A stretch of 23,711 bases of DNA. Origin: an uncultured Bacilli bacterium (GTDB taxonomy: Bacteria; Bacillota_I; Bacilli_A; RF39; UBA660). The position numbers and the translations under genes were made by a program. The stretch is from the NCBI GenBank assembly GCA_944363655.1, contig CALVUU010000030.1:1-23711 (forward strand), given 5' to 3'. Shown in pieces: positions 7,867-16,735 of this stretch. The stretch's first letter is position 1; the number at the start of each line of letters is the position of its first letter. Under the pieces are notes generated by a model, which saw nothing but the letters and a program-made list of their open reading frames with translations, had not been told where the DNA came from and searched no databases.

Positions 7867-8883
7867 ATGAAACAAGATTTGAGTATAAATATCGATAAAA
7901 AAGAAGATATAGATTTAAGTGAAAAGACTACAAATTGTGATTTTGATATATATTCCATACAATTTATTAATAAAACTGATGTTATAGAAGAAGTGAAAGA
8001 TAGTTATTCCGGAGCATTAATATATAAAGTGATAAGAGGAAAGAAAATTTTCTTTGTAAAAGTTTTTAAAGAAAAGTTAAATATAGAAAAAATTAAAAAA
8101 AGTGCTTCCATATATAAAGAGTTAAATATTAAATCCTTAGATATTATAGACTTTGGAAAGGTTGACTATACAAATCAATATTATGTAGTATATAATTTTA
8201 TAAAGGGTATCAATTTAAAAGAATATACAAGATCTGATAAATATAGTTTGAAAAATGTACGAGAATTTGGCACAATAATAGGAAAAGAATTATTAAAATT
8301 AAAGGCATATGAAAACTATGATAATCATTTATTCAAAGCTGATGATATTGGCATGATAACCAAAACAGCAATGAAAAATTTTAATACATTATTAAAACAA
8401 GCGACATATCAAAATATAGTATTTAAATATTTTTCTCTTGAAGAAATAAAAAAGCTAAACAAAGAATTTGTTGAATATGCTGGTACATTTAAAGATATTG
8501 AGCCTAAATTAATACACGGGGATATTAAAAGAGCAAATATCATGGTAGATCAAAACAATAATTTCTATATTACGGATATTGAATCTATGCAAGTTAATTA
8601 TGATGCTTTAAATGTTAGATATCAAATCACATGGAGTTTATTTGATGGAAGCGAGAAAGAAGCGGAATTTATTGGTGGATATTTTGATGGTATATATTCC
8701 GGACATAGACCAAACGATTTTAATTATAATATTATGTTTACAATTATACTTAATTTTTTTTTGGAAGCGTATAAGAAGTATAAAAATTCTAATATTATGG
8801 AATTTGAAACCTATATCTCAAAATGTCAAAAATTATTTACTAAAATTAACAAATTAGATTTAAATAAAGAATTTATAATTTAA
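7867..8883 (+). CDS. APH/choline-kinase-like small-molecule kinase
   Basis: A 338-aa kinase-fold protein. IFFVKVFKE near residues 59-67 carries the ATP-binding lysine. The catalytic loop is LIHGDIKRANIM (H217, D219, N224), and the metal-binding Asp is D237 in YITDIES, the equivalent of DFG. The long N-terminal tail has no assigned role. GGTGAAG precedes the ATG, 10 bases after the HD gene stops. APH-type enzymes phosphorylate aminoglycosides, choline, sugars or other small metabolites. Given the operon, a nucleoside- or sugar-type acceptor is plausible but unproven; a resistance role has no support here. Confidence 0.82.
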   Translation: MKQDLSINIDKKEDIDLSEKTTNCDFDIYSIQFINKTDVIEEVKDSYSGALIYKVIRGKKIFFVKVFKEKLNIEKIKKSASIYKELNIKSLDIIDFGKVDYTNQYYVVYNFIKGINLKEYTRSDKYSLKNVREFGTIIGKELLKLKAYENYDNHLFKADDIGMITKTAMKNFNTLLKQATYQNIVFKYFSLEEIKKLNKEFVEYAGTFKDIEPKLIHGDIKRANIMVDQNNNFYITDIESMQVNYDALNVRYQITWSLFDGSEKEAEFIGGYFDGIYSGHRPNDFNYNIMFTIILNFFLEAYKKYKNSNIMEFETYISKCQKLFTKINKLDLNKEFII

Positions 8884-9000
8884 TAAAGTAACTATTTAAG
8901 TATGAGATGAAATACATGGTAAAAAGATTAAATATTAATTTTTCAGAGCATCTTCCATTTTTAAATATCTATATTGATATTATATCTTAGAAAGTAAAAT
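8884..9000. other. Convergent intergenic region
   Basis: The plus-strand kinase gene and the minus-strand HAD gene end towards each other here. A 24-codon frame starts at the ATG at 8916 but has no ribosome binding site. ATATC/GATAT (8967-8983) is a weak dyad. There is no convincing terminator for either side. Confidence 0.35.
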
Positions 9001-9708
9001 CTACAAATCTAACATTATATCTTTTATTAAGCTACTTACACTATCATACTCTTTTATGGCAACTTCTTTTAACTCCTTTTTTGCGTTGCTAATTGCATAG
9101 CCATTAAAATCTTTAATCATACTAATATCATTATATCCATCACCTATGGTATATGTATACGACTTATTTAAATTAATCTGGTTTAAAAGAATTTTTATAG
9201 CTTTTGATTTATCCACTTCTTTAGCAACTATTTCTAATACATGTCTTCCAATTGCATAGGAAATAACATCATTATATTTTGTATTAATATAATTGTTAAT
9301 CTCTGATATATTTACTTCATCTAAATATTCGATATAAATTTTGGTTAAATCACTATTGTTAAAATTTAGTCTACTTTCTAATTTACTACAACAAAAATAA
9401 AGAACTGCTTTATCTAATTTTAAATTTGGTTTTAATTTTGAAACAGTTTCATTTTTTATTGTGAAATTATATAAAATGTTATTGTCTTTGTCTATAATTG
9501 TTGCCCCATGATTAAGAATAGCGTAATCATATTGAAAACCATATTGTTCCTTTCGGCTTTTTAAATCATAATAACTTCTACCAGTTGCAATAACAAATAT
9601 ATTTCCCTGATCCTGAAACCTTTTTAATTCTTGTATATTCTTTTCAATATCTTCATTGCTTAAATAAAAGGTTTGATCATAATCGCTTACTAACACTTTT
9701 CTATTCAT
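9001..9708 (-). CDS. Cof-type HAD-IIB phosphatase
   Basis: A 235-aa hydrolase with all four HAD motifs: SDYDQT (D9, D11), VIATGRSYYDL, the lysine in KSKAIKILL, and GDGYNDISM. The type IIB cap lies between motifs II and III, as in the Cof/YkrA subfamily that dephosphorylates sugar phosphates and pyridoxal phosphate. It overlaps the upstream GNAT gene by 8 bases and has GGAG before its ATG, so both come from one minus-strand transcript. The physiological substrate is not deducible. Confidence 0.92.
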   Translation of the reverse strand: MNRKVLVSDYDQTFYLSNEDIEKNIQELKRFQDQGNIFVIATGRSYYDLKSRKEQYGFQYDYAILNHGATIIDKDNNILYNFTIKNETVSKLKPNLKLDKAVLYFCCSKLESRLNFNNSDLTKIYIEYLDEVNISEINNYINTKYNDVISYAIGRHVLEIVAKEVDKSKAIKILLNQINLNKSYTYTIGDGYNDISMIKDFNGYAISNAKKELKEVAIKEYDSVSSLIKDIMLDL

Positions 9709-10198
9709 TTTTATTCTCCACTATTGTAAACTTATAAAGTCTTTGCATTCTAGGATTCTTAGAATAAGTGTCAAAATCACTAACAAATATCCAGCCAAAT
9801 TTTTCATACAATCCAATGTGCTTTGTGTATAAATATATTTCGTTAAAATCTGTTATATCTTGAAAAGTTGTTTTTATACTTTCTAATAATTTTCTACCAT
9901 ATCCTTTTCCCCTGTAATCTTTATCAATATATACGTTAGCTAACCAAGGATAAATATCTGGTCTAATACTTAAATCTTCATAAGTAAATTGATACATTCC
10001 GATAATTTTATTATCTAAAAACATTCCATAAGTAATTGGTAATCTGTTTTCTTGCATACTGTGAAGCATAAAACATTTAACTTCTTCAAAGCTGTAATGT
10101 TCTCTTTTTCCCCACCAATTATACATCCAAGTAGTCATTATATTTAAATCATCTTCATCTATATCTGTAATCTTTTTAATTATTAAATATTCATTCAT
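9701..10198 (-). CDS. GNAT-family N-acetyltransferase
   Basis: A 165-aa acetyltransferase. YPWLANVYIDKDYRGKGYGR followed by KLLESI is the acetyl-CoA-binding strand with the R-G-x-G-x-G loop, and LYEKFGWIF is the usual C-terminal element. The tryptophan-rich start (MTTWMYNWWGKR) resembles GNATs near Cof-type phosphatases in other Firmicutes. The AAAGGA site is unusually far (about 17 bases) from the ATG, so initiation may be weak; no better in-frame start exists. First gene of a two-gene operon with the HAD phosphatase. Confidence 0.87.
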   Translation of the reverse strand: MNEYLIIKKITDIDEDDLNIMTTWMYNWWGKREHYSFEEVKCFMLHSMQENRLPITYGMFLDNKIIGMYQFTYEDLSIRPDIYPWLANVYIDKDYRGKGYGRKLLESIKTTFQDITDFNEIYLYTKHIGLYEKFGWIFVSDFDTYSKNPRMQRLYKFTIVENKNE

Positions 10199-10286
10199 TT
10201 TTTCAATTTTTCATCCTTTCCTCTAAATTATATATGAAGATTTATTAAAATGCAATTTAAATGTTAATTCTTAAACATAATGAAAT

Positions 10287-10324
10287 TAAAAAAAGAAGTA
10301 TTATGCAATTATTTTTGCAATACT
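10287..10324 (-). terminator. Rho-independent terminator of the metallopeptidase gene
   Basis: Read on the minus strand, AGTATTGCAA (10324-10315) pairs with TTGCATAATACT (10308-10297) with a two-base bulge. A T-rich run follows at 10296-10285. It lies 30 bases past the stop at 10354. Confidence 0.7.
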
Positions 10325-10353
10325 CCTTTAATAAGACTATATTAAAAATAATA

Positions 10354-11435
10354 TTATCGTTTTAACGTGTTTTTTTCATCTTCATCATATTTTGAAATTA
10401 TATCCATAATTATACTGGCATTAGGTATTGTATATGTTTTGTTATTTGATTTAATTTGTCTAGGAATTAAGGCTATGATTGAAGCTAAATTTTCTGAGAT
10501 ATCTTCCGTTGTTAATTCTTTTCCTGCATTATCTACGATAATCTTTTTTATAGCAAGCTGTATTAAAAACAAATTACAATATTTTAAACTATTAAATATT
10601 GTTTCGTTAGTACTAGGCGTTAAATTCTTCTTATCCAAATGTTCATTTAAGAAGTCTAAAACATATATGAACCTATAAATTTCTTCTTCTGTCATGTATT
10701 GTTTTAAATATTCTATCAACCCTTTTAAGTCAGCATTAAAATAAAAATGTTGCATTACTTCTTGGCTAATAATTTTTTCTAATACTTCTGCAAGTGCTTT
10801 TTCGTAATGATAGGCACTTAAAACAGGTCTTTTATTGATAAAATATTTTTCTGTAAGATATTGAGTATATCCCTCATTTAATCCTTCCCCAATTTTTTGC
10901 GTTTTATTGGTTATTTGTTGAAAACCACAAAAAATTGTGTTAGTTGCCTCATCAACAAAGGTAGTTGATGCATGAAGTAATTCATGATCGATAGTAAATG
11001 CATAAGCTTTCTTAGATAGCTCAATGGAGTTTGATTTAGGAATATATTGTCCAGCTGTTTTTTCATTAAAAATAAAATTACTAAAGCTAAAATCTTTTAT
11101 TTTAGAAGTTAATGATTAATATTATTTAAAAATAATGTTAAATTAGCTTCGGGAATATTTTCTTTAATTACTTGAGTAAACTCGATAATTAATTCCCCAA
11201 ATGTCATATTTGATAATTTTCTTTCATCAATATCATCAAACTTTCTTACCAATCTAACAGATTGTGCTACTGGCATCATATCTTGAATTTTAAAACTTCT
11301 ATCTAACCGGTATTTTGGAGATAATAATGTTTGCATTTTAGCAAAATCAGTTATTTGAAGTTGTGTTAAAAAATCAGCTATTTTTCCTTTATTTTCATTC
11401 ATAGCTCGTTTAGTTGAATCTTTTTCTGTTTTCAT
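10354..11435 (-). pseudogene. HELLH zinc metallopeptidase, split by a frameshift
   Basis: The first part (11435 to TAA at 11109, 108 aa) starts at a good ATG and reads to ANLTLFLNNINH. A second frame, open from 11115 to TAA at 10354, has no ATG, GTG or TTG before codon 121, so it cannot be an independent gene of that length. It encodes FTIDHELLHASTTFVDEA, with the HExxH zinc motif at 10986-10972, and then GEGLNEGYTQYL, which could supply the third zinc ligand Glu, followed by a helical C-terminal half. Joined, they would make about 360 aa. The junction lies near 11110-11118. No signal peptide is seen, so the enzyme would be cytoplasmic. I infer an indel in a formerly intact peptidase. Confidence 0.72.
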
Positions 11436-11583
11436 TTGTATTTTTCCCTTCTCTTTTTGATGTAAAATTATTATAGCATAAAGACTTCTTTTTTGCGATT
11501 TTTTCCATATTTGTTAATTTAACATATACTTGTCGACAGGTAAAAATGTGGTACTCTTAAGTCGAAGGCATTATTAATGAATA

Positions 11584-12103
11584 ATGAGCAAAGTCCTAGC
11601 CTATATACTGGAAAAAAGTTTATATATTAGAGACGAGTTAAAAGATTTATACTATGCTAAAGATGTGGTATCTGCACTTGGCGATTATCTTTTAGATACA
11701 TCTATTGGAGGATTTAGTGAATTTTCTTTAGAATGATAATATTCAAGTTTCTGATGAAGCCTTAGCAGTATTTCGATAAATGGCTAACGATTTTAGTGAT
11801 TGTTATTATGAGTCTGATTTGCCATCTAATCAAAAAGATTGGTTGATATTTCATAAACTGTTGGAGACAGCGATTAATTTTTGCAAATTAATGCTATTAA
11901 ATGTAAATAATGCGGTGAAAAGGGGAACATATCAAGCCAATTAAATATTGAAATTCGAATATGAAATGCAATTTGATTAAAAAAGAAGAGAATTTTTTGC
12001 GAATATTTGTAAAGTAAGAAATATTTTAGGAAAAATTGAAGATGAAATAAGATCAGACGAGGAACAACTACTTACGGGTGACTTGTCTGGAGTAGGTAGA
12101 TAA
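11584..12103 (+). pseudogene. Decayed gene of unknown family
   Basis: An ATG at 11584 opens 50 codons (MSKVLAYILEKSLYIRDELK...FSEFSLE) ending in TGA (11734). Shifting by one base continues as DNIQVSDEALAVFR, then TAA, then MANDFSDCYYESDLPSNQKD to TAA at 11942. A further piece reads KRREFFANICKVRNILGKIE and ends GDLSGVGR with TAA at 12101. The pieces are collinear, with at least three lesions, and would total about 170 aa of mostly helical protein. I do not recognise it. The rest of 11436-12227 holds no other gene. Confidence 0.45.
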
Positions 12104-12154
12104 TCACCGAACTAGGTAGCTTAAAAGTCTACTTTTTCTTTTAATTTTAAAATA

Positions 12155-12176
12155 ATTTTGAAAAACATTTCAAAAT
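12155..12176 (+). promoter_or_regulatory. Inverted repeat upstream of parA
   Basis: ATTTTGAAA (12155-12163) and TTTCAAAAT (12168-12176) form perfect 9-bp arms around AACA. A possible promoter overlaps it: TTCAAA (12169-12174), 17 bases, TAAAAT (12192-12197), with the ATG at 12228. It does not match the parS consensus. An operator for autoregulation of the par operon is a reasonable guess. Confidence 0.4.
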
Positions 12177-12227
12177 AGAGTAATTGTATGATAAAATAGA
12201 ATAGTACAAAAGTTATAGAGGTGTAGT

Positions 12228-13013
12228 ATGGCAAAAATAATATCACTTGTTAATCAAAAGGGAGGAGTTGGTAAAACAACTACTAGTATAAACTTATCTG
12301 CGGCATTAGGACAATTAGGTAAGAGAGTTTTATTAATTGATATGGATCCGCAAAGTAATGCTACGACGGGATTAGGTTTAAATTCTAATGATTTTAAGAA
12401 TGATATTTATGAATTAATTACAGGAAAATGTGAAGTTAAAAAAGCTATTAAAAAAACTAAATTTCATAATTTAAGTATTATACCTGCAACTATTAATCTT
12501 GCTGGTGTTGATGTTGAATTTGTTAAAATGATGCTTGAAGATAAAACATTTCAACAAAATATGCAACTTAAACTTAAATTGGATGAAATTAGAGATAATT
12601 ACGATTATATTATAATTGATTGTCAACCATCATTAGGATTAGGTACCATGAATGCTTTAGTTGCAAGTGATAGTGTTATTATTCCGGTACAATGTGAATT
12701 TTTTGCTCTTGAAGGAATTACACAATTACTTAATTCAATAATTATGGTACAATCTAGTATGAATCCCGATCTCCGTATTGAAGGGGTACTTTTAACTATG
12801 CTCGATGGGAGAACTAATATAGGACTTGAAGTAATTGAAGAAATTAGAAAATACTTTAAAGATAAAGTATTTAATACAATTATTCCAAGACTTGTTAGAT
12901 TAGTTGAAGCGCCTTCACACGGTAAACCTATCAATGAATATGATCCAACTAGTAGAGCAACTGAAGCATATCATAACTTGGCAAAGGAAGTGATAAGTCG
13001 CGATGGAAACTAA
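12228..13013 (+). CDS. parA: Chromosome-partitioning ATPase ParA/Soj
   Basis: A 261-aa ParA-type ATPase that works with ParB-parS in origin segregation and in control of DnaA. The deviant Walker A motif is KGGVGKTT (K11, K16), the A' motif is LLIDMDPQSN and the Walker B motif is YIIIDCQPSLG. Length matches chromosomal Soj, with no N-terminal HTH as in plasmid type Ia ParA. AGGTG precedes the ATG. The stop overlaps parB by 11 bases. Confidence 0.96.
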   Translation: MAKIISLVNQKGGVGKTTTSINLSAALGQLGKRVLLIDMDPQSNATTGLGLNSNDFKNDIYELITGKCEVKKAIKKTKFHNLSIIPATINLAGVDVEFVKMMLEDKTFQQNMQLKLKLDEIRDNYDYIIIDCQPSLGLGTMNALVASDSVIIPVQCEFFALEGITQLLNSIIMVQSSMNPDLRIEGVLLTMLDGRTNIGLEVIEEIRKYFKDKVFNTIIPRLVRLVEAPSHGKPINEYDPTSRATEAYHNLAKEVISRDGN

Positions 13014-13878
13014 GAAAAAAGCATTAGGGAAAGGACTTGAACAATTATTTTCTAATACAGTAATTGATTTTGATAATTTTGAAAAGGATATTGTTGAAGA
13101 AAATGAGAATAATGTAACAGAAATAAATATCGATGATATTAGAAGTAATCCATATCAACCACGGAAAACATTTGATATTGAATCTTTAAATGAACTAGCT
13201 AAATCAATTAAAGAGTATGGAGTAGTACAACCAATTATTGTTAAAAAATCAATTAAGGGTTATGAACTTGTTGCTGGGGAACGTAGAACTAAGGCTGCAA
13301 AGATTGCAGGGCTTAAAAAAATACCAGCAATAATTAAAGACTTTGATGATCAAGAAATGATGGAAATAGCACTTGTAGAAAATATTCAAAGAGAAGATTT
13401 GAATCCAATAGATGAAGCAACATCTATTAATAATATAATCAAATTAAGAGGATATACCCAAGAGGAGTTTGCTAATAAATTTGGTAAAAGTAGAACTTAT
13501 GTAACTAATATACTTGGTTTACTTAAATTACCTGATGAAGTAAAGAAATTAGTAGAAAAAAGAAGCTTATCTATGTCTCATGCAAGAGTAATAAGTAAAA
13601 TAGATGATGAAGATAAAGCAATTGATTTAGCTAAAAAAGTAATTACCGATAGTTTAAGTGTTCATGATTTAGAAAAATTAAGTCAAGAAGAAAAACAAGT
13701 AAATAAAAAGAATAAAAGTAATTATGATAATAAATATAGAATGTTTGAAAATGTAATAATGGATGCTTTAGATACTAAAGTAAGAGTACATAAAAATAAA
13801 CTAGAAATATATTTTGATGGGGTGGATGAACTAGAAGATATTTTAGCAAAAATGCATATAGATATCGAGGATGAATAA
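13003..13878 (+). CDS. parB: Chromosome-partitioning CTPase ParB/Spo0J
   Basis: A 291-aa ParB. The N-terminal domain has box I (NPYQPRKTFD) and the CTP-binding box II GERRTKAAKI. Then come ALVENIQREDLNPI and the HTH TQEEFANKFGKSRTYVTNIL, which binds parS, and a C-terminal dimerisation domain after a Lys-rich linker. The start lies inside the end of parA with GGAAGTG upstream. No parS site (TGTTTCACGTGAAACA type) was found in the window, so the sites must lie elsewhere near the origin. Confidence 0.96.
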   Translation: METKKKALGKGLEQLFSNTVIDFDNFEKDIVEENENNVTEINIDDIRSNPYQPRKTFDIESLNELAKSIKEYGVVQPIIVKKSIKGYELVAGERRTKAAKIAGLKKIPAIIKDFDDQEMMEIALVENIQREDLNPIDEATSINNIIKLRGYTQEEFANKFGKSRTYVTNILGLLKLPDEVKKLVEKRSLSMSHARVISKIDDEDKAIDLAKKVITDSLSVHDLEKLSQEEKQVNKKNKSNYDNKYRMFENVIMDALDTKVRVHKNKLEIYFDGVDELEDILAKMHIDIEDE

Positions 13879-14084
13879 TGAATAAAGTAATCGAGTTTAA
13901 TTTAGGAGATGAGGTTATTATGAAAAAACCTCATGCGTGTGGAACTAATTCTTGGACGATTACAAGAAATGGAGCAGATATAAAGATTAAATGTAATAAT
14001 TGTAATCGGGAGATAATGATGGATAGATTAGAGTTCATGCGTAAGCTAAAAAAGGTGATTAGAAATGAAAAAACTTCGAGTTAA
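13878..14084 (+). CDS. DUF951 family protein
   Basis: A 68-aa protein matching the DUF951 family: an FNLGDEVIMKKPHACGTNSW start, TRNGADIKIKCNNCNREIMM and a basic tail. The single Cys (residue 21) and the CNNC knuckle could bind zinc. Its ATG shares one base with the parB stop (TAATG), indicating translational coupling. The family commonly sits between parB and ychF in Bacillota, although its function is not established. The 3' end overlaps the abgT-like gene by 20 bases. Confidence 0.9.
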   Translation: MNKVIEFNLGDEVIMKKPHACGTNSWTITRNGADIKIKCNNCNREIMMDRLEFMRKLKKVIRNEKTSS

Positions 14085-15606
14085 AGAAAAAATTGGATTA
14101 CATCCAGTCATGGTGTTACTTATACTATGTCTTATAGTAATAGTTTTAAGTGGTATTTTAAGTTTCTTTAACGTACAAGCGACTTATAGTAAAGTATCTA
14201 GTATAACTGGAGATTATCAAGTTACAACTGAGGCTGTTAAATCATTATTAAGTTTAAGTGGTCTTAAATATATATTTACATCGACAGTTGCTAATTTTGC
14301 TAATTTAGCAGTATTATCTAACTTAATTATAATCTTAATTGGAATTGGGATAATGGTTAAAAGTGGATTTTTAAAATCTGTTATTATTTTATTAACTAAA
14401 AAAGCTAAAAAAACAACTGTTACTTTCTTTTTAGTACTTATTTGTATAATTGCTAGTATTGTTGGTGATTTATCATATGTTGTATTAATTCCTTTAAGTG
14501 CTTTATTATTTCTTTATGGAAAACGTAGTCCAATAATTGGAATTATTACGTCTTTTGCAGCCCTTACGTGTGGTAGTGGAATAAGTTTATTTTTAACAAG
14601 TGTTGATTCTAGTTTGATTACGATGACACTTACTAATGCTCATATAATTAATGGAGACTATACAATAGGACAATTTAGTTATATATTAATTATGTTTGTA
14701 TTAATAATAGTATTAAGTGTCATAATAACTAATATAAGCGAGGGATATATTGCTAAAAAAGTACCTAAATATGAATTTTCGGAGGAAGATGTAGAAGAGG
14801 AATTGGTGCTTACTAAAAAGAAAATGCGAGGATTAGTATTTTCTTTGGGAGCAGGTTTAGTTTATTTATTAATATTTATTTATAATATTATTCCAGGACT
14901 TCCTTTTTCCGGCAATTTACTGGATTATAGTCAAAATTTATATATTGATAAATTATTTAGTTATGATTCATTTTTTAGTCAAGGATTTGTCTTTATTGTA
15001 GCAGTTTTATTTGTTATTTTAGGTTTAGCTTATGGAATAGGTGCTAAAACTATTAATAATAATAAAGAGTTTATTGATGCTTTAGGTCATTCTCTAAATG
15101 GTATAGGTAAGATATTAGTTATGATATTTGCGGTATCAATATTTATTAATATATTTAAAGAATCTAATATTGGTAATGTTATTGCTGCTGCACTTGCTAA
15201 CATGATTAGTACTTCTAATTTTGGGGGATTACCACTCTTGATATTGCTTTTTTTGGTAACGGTTATATCATCGCTATTTTTACCAAACGCATTAAACAGT
15301 TGGTCAATATTTTCATCAACTGTTCCGGCATTAATGCAAGTTGGTGTTAGTCCTGAATTTACACAACTTGTTTATCGGTTAGGGGGATCTGTTGCTATTG
15401 GTCTTACTCCAGTATTTGTTTATTTTATTGTTTACTTAGCATTTATGGAGACCTATAATCAAAGTAATAAACCCGTAACTATGTTAGAAGCAGTTAAATA
15501 TCAGATGCCTTTTGCTTTATTTAGTTTGCTTGCTTTCTTGGTAGTTATAATAGTTTGGTATATCGCTGGCATTCCACTTGGAATTGGCGCTGGTGTTGCT
15601 TTATAG
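14065..15606 (+). CDS. AbgT-family transporter
   Basis: A 513-aa membrane protein with about 11-13 hydrophobic segments. It has the family start LHPVMVLLILCLIVIVLSGI, an extracytoplasmic loop, GLKYIFTSTVANFANLA, SYVVLIPLSALLF and NALNSWSIFSSTVPALMQVG. AbgT proteins import p-aminobenzoyl-glutamate or export folate-related compounds and sulfonamides, with proton or sodium coupling. AAGGTG lies inside the DUF951 gene, 7 bases before the ATG. Its place within the par-ychF run is unusual; the substrate here is unknown. Confidence 0.87.
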   Translation: MKKLRVKEKIGLHPVMVLLILCLIVIVLSGILSFFNVQATYSKVSSITGDYQVTTEAVKSLLSLSGLKYIFTSTVANFANLAVLSNLIIILIGIGIMVKSGFLKSVIILLTKKAKKTTVTFFLVLICIIASIVGDLSYVVLIPLSALLFLYGKRSPIIGIITSFAALTCGSGISLFLTSVDSSLITMTLTNAHIINGDYTIGQFSYILIMFVLIIVLSVIITNISEGYIAKKVPKYEFSEEDVEEELVLTKKKMRGLVFSLGAGLVYLLIFIYNIIPGLPFSGNLLDYSQNLYIDKLFSYDSFFSQGFVFIVAVLFVILGLAYGIGAKTINNNKEFIDALGHSLNGIGKILVMIFAVSIFINIFKESNIGNVIAAALANMISTSNFGGLPLLILLFLVTVISSLFLPNALNSWSIFSSTVPALMQVGVSPEFTQLVYRLGGSVAIGLTPVFVYFIVYLAFMETYNQSNKPVTMLEAVKYQMPFALFSLLAFLVVIIVWYIAGIPLGIGAGVAL

Positions 15607-15622
15607 TAAGGGGGAATTAATT

Positions 15623-16723
15623 ATGAGTTTAAAAGCAGGGATTGTAGGTTTACCTAATGTAGGTAAATCAACACTATTTAATGCAATTACTAAACAAAAC
15701 ATTTTAGCGGTGAATTATCCGTTTGCGACGATTGAACCAAATGTGGGAATAGTATTTGTACCGGATACAAGAGTTGATTATTTAGCAAATTTGTATAAAC
15801 CTAAGAGTATTGTTCCAACTACATTTGAGTTTACAGATATTGCTGGTTTAGTTAAAGGAGCTTCTCTTGGAGAGGGGTTAGGAAATAAATTTTTATCACA
15901 TATAAGAGAAGTTGATGCGATAGTTGAAGTTGTTAGATGTTTTGATGATGCTAATATTACCCATGTGACAGGTAAAACTGATCCAGTTGGAGATATCGAA
16001 ATAATTAATATTGAATTAGTACTTGCTGATTTAGATGTCGTTAATAATAGATTAGGTAAAATTGAAAAAAAAGCATTAACTACTAGGGATAAGGCTGCGC
16101 AAATGGAAGTTGAGGTTTTGAATAAGTGTAAAGTTAATCTTGAAAACAATGTACCTTTAAGAAGAATTAGTTTTGATGAAGATTCATTGAAAATATTAAA
16201 ATCATTTAACTTACTTACATTAAAACCAATAATATATGTTGCCAATGTCGATGAAGAGGGAGTAGTTGTTGGAGATAATGATTATTCATTACAAGTAAAA
16301 AATTATGCTGAAGCAGAAGGTGCAGGAGTAATTGTTATGTGTGCTAAACTTGAGGCGGATCTTGCAGGACTTGAAAATGAAGAACGAGATGAATTTTTAG
16401 CAAGTGTAGGTATAACTAATAGTGGTTTGGATAAATTAATTTTTGCTACATATAATTTATTGGGACTAGCAACATTTTTTACAGCAGGTAGTGATGAAGT
16501 GCGAGCTTGGACATTTAAAATGGGAATGAAGGCTCCGGAATGCGCAGGAATAATTCATAGCGATTTTGAAAAGGGATTTATTAAAGCTGAGGTAATGAGT
16601 TTTGATGATCTTCAAACTTATGGTGATGAAAAAAGTGTAAAAGAAGCAGGTAGGTTGCGAATTGAAGGTAAAGAGTATATAATTAAAGATGGAGATATAT
16701 GTTATTTCCGATTTAATATATAA
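15623..16723 (+). CDS. ychF: Ribosome-binding ATPase YchF/OLA1
   Basis: A 366-aa Obg-superfamily P-loop NTPase. It has GLPNVGKS near the start, DIAGLVKGASLGEGLGNKFL (switch region), NVDE in place of NKxD, as in YchF proteins that prefer ATP, a coiled-coil insertion, and a C-terminal TGS domain ending GDICYFRFN. I start at the ATG at 15623 (AAGGGGG upstream); the in-frame ATG at 15578 lies inside the previous gene. It binds ribosomes and takes part in stress responses. In B. subtilis the homologue also lies just upstream of rpsF; here three transcription units' worth of genes intervene. Confidence 0.96.
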   Translation: MSLKAGIVGLPNVGKSTLFNAITKQNILAVNYPFATIEPNVGIVFVPDTRVDYLANLYKPKSIVPTTFEFTDIAGLVKGASLGEGLGNKFLSHIREVDAIVEVVRCFDDANITHVTGKTDPVGDIEIINIELVLADLDVVNNRLGKIEKKALTTRDKAAQMEVEVLNKCKVNLENNVPLRRISFDEDSLKILKSFNLLTLKPIIYVANVDEEGVVVGDNDYSLQVKNYAEAEGAGVIVMCAKLEADLAGLENEERDEFLASVGITNSGLDKLIFATYNLLGLATFFTAGSDEVRAWTFKMGMKAPECAGIIHSDFEKGFIKAEVMSFDDLQTYGDEKSVKEAGRLRIEGKEYIIKDGDICYFRFNI

Positions 16724-16735
16724 AAGGAGGTAAGT

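Noticed and set aside
7867..8883. Aminoglycoside resistance gene
   Set aside because: The HGD-N-D kinase signature is shared by many metabolic kinases, and the operon context points to metabolism.
10367..10678. Plus-strand 103-codon hydrophobic frame opposite the peptidase gene
   Set aside because: Lies antisense to the peptidase C-terminal frame. The hydrophobicity comes from the complement of Lys/Asn-rich helices; there is no start signal.
11105..11135. Programmed -1 frameshift in the metallopeptidase gene at T TTA AAT (11130-11124)
   Set aside because: The heptamer fits the slippery pattern, but the -1 frame meets TAA at once (11124-11122) and again at 11118, so a slip there cannot reach the HELLH frame.
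12155..12176. parS site near parA
   Set aside because: The dyad differs from the TGTTTCACGTGAAACA type in length, centre and sequence. No other match was found by eye.
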